64,000 nucleotides of DNA from Betaproteobacteria bacterium. Its GTDB lineage: Bacteria; Pseudomonadota; Gammaproteobacteria; Burkholderiales; Casimicrobiaceae. Both the position numbers and the translations under genes were made by a program. This document shows positions 32,669 through 39,335 of this stretch, one piece after another. Each line of letters opens with the position of its first letter. Position 1 is the first letter of the stretch. The notes below the pieces were generated by a model. That model had not been told where the DNA came from. It worked only from the letters and a program-made list of their open reading frames with translations, and ran no database searches. The DNA lies in NCBI GenBank assembly GCA_016717855.1, contig JADKEV010000039.1, positions 1 through 64,000 on the forward strand, read 5' to 3'.

Positions 32669-34290
32669 GCCCGGCAGTGAGCGCGCCCGGGATCCGCGGC
32701 AAGCTGCTCGCCGTCGCCAGCGTATTCCTGCTGGTCCCGTGGCTGGGCTACGAGTACATCCGGGAACTCGAGCGCTTCCTGCGCCAGGCGCAGGACGACT
32801 CGCTGGTCGCCACGGCGCAGGCGGTCGCGACGGCGCTGCATGACCGTCCACAGCTTTTCGGATTCGCGCCCGACCGCTCCCTGGGCTCGCTGCGCGACAT
32901 GCTTGACACCGTCGCCGCCAACGATGCGGCCAGCGCCGCCGCCCATTCGGAGGCCACCGGAGAGATCCAGCAGATCCTGCGCGGGCTCGAGCGTGCGACG
33001 TCGCGGATCTGGGTCATCGACCGCGCCCAGCAGGTCCGCGCACGCACCGGCAGCCTGCGCCCGCGCGCCGACGCCGAGGCGGGTGCGGCGGAACTGCTCG
33101 AGCGGCCGTTCGCCTGGCTGGAAGCGGCAGTCCTGTCGCCGCTGTACCGGATGATCCTGCGCCAGCCGCGCGACGACTTTGTCGACGACGCGCCGCCTTC
33201 CTACGGCAGGGAACTGGACACCGCGCTCTCCGGCGTGCTCGCCCGGGGAACCCGGGCGACCACCGACGGCTACGCGGCGGTCGCCTTCGCGGTAGCCCCA
33301 GTCTGGGCGGGCGACAAGGTGCAGGGCGTGGTCGTCACCGAGCAGACGACCAACTCGGTGCTGCGGCAGCGCAATCTCGCGTTCGAGCGCCTGTTCGGGT
33401 TGCTGCTGCTGGTCGTGCTGGCAGGCGCGGTGCTCCTGTTCGTCTTCGCCTCGCGCCTGGGGCGGCGGATACGGGCGCTGCGCGACGACGCGCGCGCGGC
33501 GGTCGACGCCGAGGGCCGCATCGTGCAGCCGCTGGCGAGTTCGGCGTCCGGCGACGAACTGGGCGACTTGTCGCGCGAGTTTGCCGCGGTGCTGCGGCGG
33601 CTCGCCGACTACGCCCATTACCGCGAACACCTCGCCTCGCGGCTGTCGCACGAACTGCGCACGCCGATCGCGATGATCCGCTCCTCGCTGGACAACCTGC
33701 AACTAAGCGCGAACGCGGCGGAAGCGCGGGTCTATGTCGAGCGCGCCCATGCCGGCCTGCTGCGCCTGAATTTCATCTTCGACGCGATGTCGGAAGCCAC
33801 GCGGCTGGAGGCGGCGATCGCCAACACGCCACGCGAGCGCTTCGACCTGCGCGAAGTCGTGGCGGGCTGCGTCGAGGCGTACCGGACGATCTATCCGGCA
33901 GCCCGCTTTGCGCCGGCCTTGCCTGCCGCCGCCGTCCCCGTCATGGGCAATCCGGACCTCGTCGCGCAGATGCTGGACAAGCTGATTGCCAATGCCGTCG
34001 ACTTCGCCACACCGGAGACCGCGATCGAGGTGAACCTGCAGGTTGCCGGTCGCCACGCCGTGCTGCGCGTCGCGAACAAGGGCGCGGCGCTGCCGGAAGG
34101 AATGCAGGCGCGGCTGTTCGACTCGATGGTCAGCGTGCGCCACGCCGGCAGCGGCTCCCCGCACCTGGGGCTGGGACTCTACATCGTCCGCCTGATCGCC
34201 GAGTACCACCAGGGCACGGCGCGGATCGCGAATCGCGACGACGCGGCCGGGACCATCGTCACGATTCAATTGCCGGTAGCGGAAGCGTGA
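32665..34290 (+). CDS. pdsS: Sensor histidine kinase PdsS of the proteobacterial dedicated sortase system
   Basis: This 541-residue kinase starts at TTG 32665, overlapping the pdsR stop; GTG 32677 is an alternative. A first membrane helix (LLAVASVFLLVPWLGYEYI) is followed by a periplasmic sensor (about 35-235) and a second helix (LFGLLLLVVLAGAVLLFVF). Next come HAMP, HisKA (SRLSHELRTPIAMIRSS) and HATPase (LGLGLYIVRLIAEYH). The pattern ERFLRQAQDDSLVATAQAVA near the N-terminus matches the PdsS family. It presumably phosphorylates PdsR in response to an envelope signal, which is unknown. Confidence 0.85.
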   Translation: MSPAVSAPGIRGKLLAVASVFLLVPWLGYEYIRELERFLRQAQDDSLVATAQAVATALHDRPQLFGFAPDRSLGSLRDMLDTVAANDAASAAAHSEATGEIQQILRGLERATSRIWVIDRAQQVRARTGSLRPRADAEAGAAELLERPFAWLEAAVLSPLYRMILRQPRDDFVDDAPPSYGRELDTALSGVLARGTRATTDGYAAVAFAVAPVWAGDKVQGVVVTEQTTNSVLRQRNLAFERLFGLLLLVVLAGAVLLFVFASRLGRRIRALRDDARAAVDAEGRIVQPLASSASGDELGDLSREFAAVLRRLADYAHYREHLASRLSHELRTPIAMIRSSLDNLQLSANAAEARVYVERAHAGLLRLNFIFDAMSEATRLEAAIANTPRERFDLREVVAGCVEAYRTIYPAARFAPALPAAAVPVMGNPDLVAQMLDKLIANAVDFATPETAIEVNLQVAGRHAVLRVANKGAALPEGMQARLFDSMVSVRHAGSGSPHLGLGLYIVRLIAEYHQGTARIANRDDAAGTIVTIQLPVAEA

Positions 34291-34316
34291 GCGCCGCGAC
34301 AGAATGCAACGGAAAG

Positions 34317-34345
34317 TTGCGGTCCCTGGCATCTGCCAGTAGAAT
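34317..34345 (+). promoter_or_regulatory. Promoter of tRNA-Val
   Basis: TTGCGG (34317-34322), a 17-bp spacer and TAGAAT (34340-34345), 12 bp before the tRNA 5' end. Confidence 0.65.
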
Positions 34346-34357
34346 GGCGGACTCGTT

Positions 34358-34434
34358 TGGCGCGTAGCTCAGCTGGTTAGAGCACTACCTTGACATGGTA
34401 GGGGTCGTTGGTTCGAGTCCAATCGCGCCAACCA
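34358..34434 (+). tRNA. tRNA-Val(GAC)
   Basis: A 77-nt cloverleaf. The acceptor stem is TGGCGCG/CGCGCCA, the D arm GCTC...GAGC, the anticodon stem CTACC/GGTAG with loop TTGACAT giving anticodon GAC, and the T arm GTTGG-TTCGAGT-CCAAT. Discriminator A and CCA are encoded. Base 1 is U, pairing with A72. It reads GUC/GUU codons. Confidence 0.95.
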
Positions 34435-34590
34435 CAGAATGTGCAGATGTCCGTCTCGACGCAGACGAACGCCTGCAGGGGCAACGGAACATCGACATCG
34501 CAGCAGCACGGAAAGGGCAAGCGTTATGACACCGCTGACTTGGACGGCGACGAAACGGTCAATCTGATCGAGCGCACCCTTTTTTTGTAG

Positions 34591-34619
34591 AAAAAAGCGC
34601 GGCTCGACCGCGCTTTTTT
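34591..34619. terminator. Bidirectional-looking intrinsic terminator after tRNA-Val
   Basis: AAAAAAGCGCGG-CTCGA-CCGCGCTTTTTT is a perfect 12-bp inverted repeat with a 5-nt loop. It separates tRNA-Val from thrS. The rest of the 34435-34720 interval shows no convincing gene. Confidence 0.85.
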
Positions 34620-34720
34620 GTTGCGCGGCAAATTCCCGCCCGGGGCCAAGGATCACGCGGCGGGAGTCCGCCAGGAAAGTTGGCGCCGCGTACGCGGCAC
34701 CGCATTGAAAAGGAAACACC

Positions 34721-36625
34721 ATGTTGAACATTCGCCTGCCTGACGGCTCGCAACGCCCGTTTCCCGGACCGGTGACGGTGGCCGAGATCGCGCAGAGCAT
34801 AGGCCCGGGCCTCGCCAAGGCGGCGCTGGCCGGAAAGGTCGGCGGCAAGGTCGTCGACACCTCGCATCGAATCGAATCCGACGCGGACGTCGCCATCGTC
34901 ACCGACCGTGATCCCGAAGGCCTGGAAGTCATCCGCCACTCGACGGCGCACCTGCTCGCGTATGCGGTCAAGGAACTGTTCCCGGACGCGCAGGTGACCA
35001 TCGGCCCGGTGATCGAGGACGGCTTTTACTACGACTTTTCGTACAAGCGCCCGTTCCTGCCCGAAGACCTGGTCGCCATCGAGGCCAAGATGGCCGAACT
35101 GGCGAAGAAGGACGAGCCGGTGACGCGGAAAGTCCTGCCGCGCGACGAGGCAGTCGCCTATTTCAAGAGCATCGGCGAGCACTACAAGGCGGAAATCATC
35201 GCCGGCATCCCGGCCGACCAAGTCGTTTCGCTCTACACCGAAGGCAAGTTCACCGACCTGTGCCGGGGCCCGCACGTGCCCTCGACCGGCAAGCTCAAGG
35301 TCTTCAAGCTGATGAAGCTGGCCGGCGCCTACTGGCGCGGGGACTCGAAAAACGAGATGCTGCAGCGGATCTACGGTACGGCATGGGCGAAAAAGGAGGA
35401 CCAGGACGCGTACCTGCACCGGCTGGAAGAAGCGGAGAAGCGCGACCACCGGAAACTGGGGAAGGCGCTCGACCTGTTCCACATGCAGGACGAGGCGCCC
35501 GGCATGGTGTTCTGGCATCCCAAGGGCTGGGCGATCTGGCAGCAGGTTGAGCAGTACATGCGCCGCGTCTACCAGGACAACGGCTACCAGGAGGTCAAGG
35601 GGCCGCAGATCCTGGACCGCAGCCTGTGGGAAAAATCCGGGCACTGGCAGAACTACAAGGACAACATGTTCACCACGGCCAGCGAAAACCGCGATTACGC
35701 GATCAAGCCGATGAACTGTCCGGGCCACATCCAGATTTTCAATGCCGGACTGCATTCGTACCGGGAACTGCCGTTGCGCTACGGCGAATTCGGGCAATGC
35801 CACCGCAATGAGGCTTCCGGCGCCCTGCACGGCATCATGCGCGTGCGCGGCTTCACGCAGGACGACGGCCACATCTTCTGCACCGAGGAGCAGATCCTCG
35901 ACGAGTGCGTCGCCTACACGACGCTGCTGCAGAAGGTCTACGCGGACTTCGGCTTCACCGACATCATCTACAAGATCGCGACCCGGCCGGACCAGCGCGT
36001 CGGGTCGGACGAATCCTGGGACAAGGCCGAGTTCGCGCTGATGGAGTCGCTGCGCCGTTCCGGATGCGAGTTCGCGATCTCGCCCGGCGAAGGGGCGTTT
36101 TACGGCCCGAAGATCGAGTACACGCTGAAGGACGCCATCGGCCGCCAATGGCAGTGCGGGACGATGCAGGTCGATTTCTCGATGCCGGAACGCCTGGGCG
36201 CCGAATACGTCGCCGAGGACAATACGCGCAAGACTCCCGTCATGCTGCACCGGGCAATCGTCGGCTCGCTGGAGCGGTTCATCGGGATCCTGGTGGAGAA
36301 CTTCGCGGGTGCGATGCCGGTCTGGCTGGCGCCCGTTCAGGCCATTGTCGTGACAATCACCGAAAACCAGGCGGAATATGCCAAAACCGTCGAGAAAACA
36401 CTGCACAACCAGGGATTCCGGGTGCAATCCGATTTGCGCAACGAGAAGATTTCCTATAAAATTCGAGAACATAGCCTGCAAAAGGTCCCGTATCACTTGG
36501 TGATCGGCGACAAGGAAATGCAGGCTGGTACGGTGGCCGTGCGAGCCCGTGGCGGTGAGGATCTGGGCGCAATGAGTCTGGATGCCTTTGCCGAGCGCCT
36601 CCGCAAGGAGGCGACAGTCGCCTGA
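34721..36625 (+). CDS. thrS: Threonyl-tRNA synthetase
   Basis: This 634-residue class II synthetase charges tRNA-Thr. It has a TGS domain (1-62), the editing domain with HSTAHLLAYAVKELFP and the zinc-like TDLCRGPHVPSTGK (about 180), then the catalytic core. Motif regions include MNCPGHIQIF, GQCHRNEASGALHGIMRVRGFTQDD and HRAIVGSLERFIGIL, and the C-terminal anticodon-binding domain closes the protein. Full length. A good AAAAGGA site precedes the ATG. It opens the conserved thrS-infC-rpmI-rplT-pheS-pheT-ihfA run. Confidence 0.97.
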   Translation: MLNIRLPDGSQRPFPGPVTVAEIAQSIGPGLAKAALAGKVGGKVVDTSHRIESDADVAIVTDRDPEGLEVIRHSTAHLLAYAVKELFPDAQVTIGPVIEDGFYYDFSYKRPFLPEDLVAIEAKMAELAKKDEPVTRKVLPRDEAVAYFKSIGEHYKAEIIAGIPADQVVSLYTEGKFTDLCRGPHVPSTGKLKVFKLMKLAGAYWRGDSKNEMLQRIYGTAWAKKEDQDAYLHRLEEAEKRDHRKLGKALDLFHMQDEAPGMVFWHPKGWAIWQQVEQYMRRVYQDNGYQEVKGPQILDRSLWEKSGHWQNYKDNMFTTASENRDYAIKPMNCPGHIQIFNAGLHSYRELPLRYGEFGQCHRNEASGALHGIMRVRGFTQDDGHIFCTEEQILDECVAYTTLLQKVYADFGFTDIIYKIATRPDQRVGSDESWDKAEFALMESLRRSGCEFAISPGEGAFYGPKIEYTLKDAIGRQWQCGTMQVDFSMPERLGAEYVAEDNTRKTPVMLHRAIVGSLERFIGILVENFAGAMPVWLAPVQAIVVTITENQAEYAKTVEKTLHNQGFRVQSDLRNEKISYKIREHSLQKVPYHLVIGDKEMQAGTVAVRARGGEDLGAMSLDAFAERLRKEATVA

Positions 36626-36676
36626 GCGCAGGTGGCTGACGCGGTGGCGCGGCCTTGATTTTTTTATTTTATAGGG

Positions 36677-37378
36677 ATTACACAGCTGGCTGATAAAGAC
36701 CTGCGGATCAACGAGGACATCACCGTTCCCGAGGTTCGCTTAATTGGTGTTGACGGTGAACAGATTGGGATCGTGCCCACGCGAGAAGCGTTGGCCAAGG
36801 CGGAAGCAGCGGAAGTCGACCTCGTCGAGATCGCGCCCACCGCCCAGCCCCCGGTATGCCGGATCATGGATTACGGCAAATTCAAGTACCGGGAGGCCAA
36901 GAAACAGCACGAGGCCCGACTGAAGCTGAAACAGATTCAGGTGAAAGAAGTCAAGTTTCGGCCCAACACGGATGACGGTGATTATCAGATCAAGCTGCGA
37001 AATCTCGTCCGCTTTCTGTCCGAGGGCGACAAGGCGAAGGTGACCTTGCGCTTCCGCGGCCGGGAGATGGCGCACCAGGAATTCGGCGTGCGCCTGCTCG
37101 AACGGGTAAGAGGTGATCTGGAACTGGTCGGCGTGGTCGAGCAGTTTCCGAGAATGGAGGGCCGGCAAATGGTGATGCTGATCGGCCCCAAGAAAAAGCC
37201 TGAAAAGGTAGTCGTGCCGCATCACCAGGACAAGCAAGGTTCGGGTCCTGCCGCAGCCCCCCATGCAACGGGAGCCGTGGCACCCAAAGCACCGAGACCG
37301 AAGCCCGCAGCAACGGACGCAGCGCAAGCTGCCCCGGCGCCTGCGGCAGCGGCAACGGTCACCCGACCGGGCAACTAA
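36677..37378 (+). CDS. infC: Translation initiation factor IF-3, non-AUG start, C-terminal extension
   Basis: IF-3 binds the 30S subunit and polices start-codon choice. The family N-terminus (RINEDITVPEVRLIGVDGEQ) lies upstream of the first in-frame ATG (none before 36860), so the start must be non-AUG. ATT at 36677 fits the AUU autoregulatory start of infC; CTG at 36686 after AGGG is an alternative. The N-domain (VCRIMDYGKFKY), linker and C-domain (VKFRPNTDDGDYQIKLRN; LRFRGREMAHQEFG) are complete by about residue 175. About 60 further residues rich in Ala, Pro and Lys are unusual. Confidence 0.92.
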   Translation: MTQLADKDLRINEDITVPEVRLIGVDGEQIGIVPTREALAKAEAAEVDLVEIAPTAQPPVCRIMDYGKFKYREAKKQHEARLKLKQIQVKEVKFRPNTDDGDYQIKLRNLVRFLSEGDKAKVTLRFRGREMAHQEFGVRLLERVRGDLELVGVVEQFPRMEGRQMVMLIGPKKKPEKVVVPHHQDKQGSGPAAAPHATGAVAPKAPRPKPAATDAAQAAPAPAAAATVTRPGN

Positions 37379-37392
37379 TAATTGGAACTGCA

Positions 37393-37590
37393 ATGCCGAA
37401 GATGAAGACGAAAAGCGGAGCGAAAAAACGCTTCAAGGTGCGCGGATCGGGTTCGATCAAGCGCAGCATGGCGTACAAGCGCCATATCCTGACCAAGAAG
37501 ACCACCAAGAACAAGCGCCAACTGCGCGGTACGGCGGAAATTCACTCAACCAACATGGCGTCGGTGCGTTCGATGCTGCCGTACGCATAA
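37393..37590 (+). CDS. rpmI: 50S ribosomal protein L35
   Basis: This 65-residue basic protein has the L35 pattern MPKMKTKSGAKKRFKVRGSG and HILTKKTTKNKRQLRG. It follows infC by 14 bp and precedes rplT by 18 bp, the universal order. It is a small component of the large ribosomal subunit, and full length. Confidence 0.97.
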   Translation: MPKMKTKSGAKKRFKVRGSGSIKRSMAYKRHILTKKTTKNKRQLRGTAEIHSTNMASVRSMLPYA

Positions 37591-37608
37591 CCGGAAAGGA
37601 GCACAACC

Positions 37609-37965
37609 ATGCCAAGAGTCAAACGTGGTGTGACCGCCCGGGCGCGGCACAAGAAGATCATCGATCTTGCCAAAGGCTACCGCGGCCGCCGCGGCAATGT
37701 CTACCGGATCGCCAAGCAGGCGGTAATGAAGGCCGGGCAGTACGCGTATCGCGACCGCCGGGCCAAGAAGCGGGATTTCCGCGCGCTGTGGATCGTGCGC
37801 ATCAACGCCGCAGTGCGGGAACTGGACATGAGCTACAGCGTGTTCATCGCCGGCCTGAAGAAGGCGGCGATCGACATCGACCGGAAAGTGCTCGCCGACC
37901 TGGCGGTGCACGACCGGCCGGCGTTCAACAAGATCGCGGAGCAGGCCAAAGCCTCTATGGCCTGA
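37609..37965 (+). CDS. rplT: 50S ribosomal protein L20
   Basis: This 118-residue L20 starts MPRVKRGVTARARHKK with a GGAAAGGAG site. The long basic N-terminal helix (KIIDLAKGYRGRRGNVYRIA) and globular C-terminus (SYSVFIAGLKKAAIDIDRKV) are typical. L20 is needed for early 50S assembly and often represses its own operon. A terminator lies just downstream, so pheS may have a separate promoter here. Confidence 0.97.
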   Translation: MPRVKRGVTARARHKKIIDLAKGYRGRRGNVYRIAKQAVMKAGQYAYRDRRAKKRDFRALWIVRINAAVRELDMSYSVFIAGLKKAAIDIDRKVLADLAVHDRPAFNKIAEQAKASMA

Positions 37966-37976
37966 TCGGATCTGCC

Positions 37977-38011
37977 GAAAAAGGGGGGGCGAAGCCAGCC
38001 TCCCTTTTTTT
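37977..38011 (+). terminator. Intrinsic terminator after rplT
   Basis: A run of A plus GGGGGGGC pairs imperfectly with GCCTCCC followed by seven or more T, about 12 bp after the rplT stop. It would uncouple infC-rpmI-rplT from pheST. Confidence 0.75.
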
Positions 38012-38131
38012 GTGGACGCAGGGAAAGCATGGCCACCCTGTCCCCGCTTGCGAAATAGGGCAAGGTTGAGGAGCGTTCAACCGAGGAATAACTTCTTCGA
38101 GCACAGAATGCACTCGTTCGCTCCGTAACTG

Positions 38132-38197
38132 GGGTGAGGGAGAAAAAACAGTTGATCACTTTTGGAATTTTCGTGCAAAGTTTTCCGCTCCTCACCC
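38132..38197. repeat. Inverted repeat in the rplT-pheS spacer
   Basis: GGGTGAGG (38132-38139) and CCTCACCC (38190-38197) bound a 66-bp AT-richer segment with secondary complementarity (GAGAAAA near the left end, TTTTCC near the right). It lies in a 344-bp gene-free spacer (37966-38309). The ends resemble those of small non-autonomous elements; I see no coding capacity. Confidence 0.45.
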
Positions 38198-38236
38198 ATG
38201 CCCTTACAGCGGCAATGCCAGGCCGCCAGCCCGTAG

Positions 38237-38294
38237 GATGGGTGGAGCGAAGCGATACCCATCATTGGTCGGTGGAACGCAGCGATACCCATCA
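38237..38294 (+). repeat. REP-like hairpin repeat pair just before pheS
   Basis: GATGGGT-ggagcgaagcgat-ACCCATC (38237-38263) forms a hairpin. A second partial copy, GGTGGAACGCAGCGATACCC plus ATCA, follows at 38271-38294. The two share the core GGTGGAnCGnAGCGATACCC. Elements of this GATGGGT...ACCCATC type are scattered in many proteobacterial genomes. They end 16 bp before the pheS ATG, so they occupy its ribosome-binding region. Confidence 0.7.
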
Positions 38295-38309
38295 TCGTCG
38301 GGCGAAGCC

Positions 38310-39326
38310 ATGGACAATCTAGAGCAAATCGTCACTTCCGCGCTCGCCGACTTCGCCGCCTGCGGGGATCCGCCGTCGCTCGAAAATGCGAAGGCGAAGT
38401 ACCTCGGCAAGTCCGGCGCGCTCACCGACCTGCTCAAGGGCCTGGGCAAGCTCGGCGCGGCCGATCGGCCCGCCGCCGGCGCACTGATCAACCAGGCCAA
38501 GGAACGGCTCGAGGCGGCGCTCAACGCCCGCCGCGAGCAGCTCGCGCAGGCCAGGCTGGACGCGCAGCTCGCCGCCGAGGCGCTCGACGTCACGCTGCCG
38601 GGACGCGGCAGGGGACTGGGCGGATTGCATCCGGTGATGCGCACCTGGGAACGCGTCGAGCAGATCTTCCGCTCCATTGGCTTCGAGGTCGCCGACGGGC
38701 CGGAGATCGAGACCGACTGGTACAACTTCACCGCGCTGAACAACCCGGAGAATCATCCGGCGCGCTCGATGCAGGACACGTTCTACATCGACGACCGCGA
38801 CGCGGCGGGGCTTCCGCTGCTGCTGCGCACGCACACCAGCCCGATGCAGGTGCGCTACGCGCGGATGCACCAGCCGCCGATCAAGGTCATCGCCCCGGGC
38901 CGCACCTACCGCGTCGACAGCGACGCGACGCACTCGCCGATGTTCCATCAGGTCGAGGGGCTGTGGATCGCCGAGAACATCAGCTTCGCCGACCTCAAGG
39001 GCGTCTACGCCGACTTCCTGAAGAAGTTCTTCGAGCGCGACGACATCGTCGTGCGCTTCCGCCCTTCGTTCTTTCCGTTCACGGAGCCTTCGGCCGAGAT
39101 CGACATGGCGTTCGGCGACGCAGGCGAGAAGACCACGTGGCTGGAGATTTCCGGCTCCGGCCAGGTGCATCCCACGGTGATCCGCAACTATGGGCTGGAC
39201 CCGGAACGCTATATCGGCTTCGCCTTCGGCAGCGGGCTCGAGCGCCTGGCGATGCTGCGCTACGGCATCGACGACCTGCGCCTGTTCTTCGAGGGCGACC
39301 TGCGCTTTTTGAAGCAATTCAATTGA
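38310..39326 (+). CDS. pheS: Phenylalanyl-tRNA synthetase alpha subunit
   Basis: This 338-residue class II subunit starts MDNLEQIVTSALADF. The N-terminal coiled-coil (AGALINQAKERLEAALNARR) binds tRNA. The catalytic core shows HPVMRTWERVEQIFRSIGF, TSPMQVRYAR (motif 2) and GFAFGSGLERLAMLRYGI (motif 3). Phe-pocket residues in FRPSFFPFTEPSAEI are present. It forms the alpha2beta2 enzyme with PheT, nine bp downstream. The start is separated from rplT by a terminator and repeats, and the only ribosome-binding candidate is weak (GGGCGAAG). Confidence 0.96.
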   Translation: MDNLEQIVTSALADFAACGDPPSLENAKAKYLGKSGALTDLLKGLGKLGAADRPAAGALINQAKERLEAALNARREQLAQARLDAQLAAEALDVTLPGRGRGLGGLHPVMRTWERVEQIFRSIGFEVADGPEIETDWYNFTALNNPENHPARSMQDTFYIDDRDAAGLPLLLRTHTSPMQVRYARMHQPPIKVIAPGRTYRVDSDATHSPMFHQVEGLWIAENISFADLKGVYADFLKKFFERDDIVVRFRPSFFPFTEPSAEIDMAFGDAGEKTTWLEISGSGQVHPTVIRNYGLDPERYIGFAFGSGLERLAMLRYGIDDLRLFFEGDLRFLKQFN

Positions 39327-39335
39327 TCTGAACGC

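Noticed and set aside
34408..34590. Open frame of 60 codons starting inside tRNA-Val and running to the terminator
   Set aside because: It begins within the tRNA, has no ribosome-binding site and no recognisable features; coding is unlikely.
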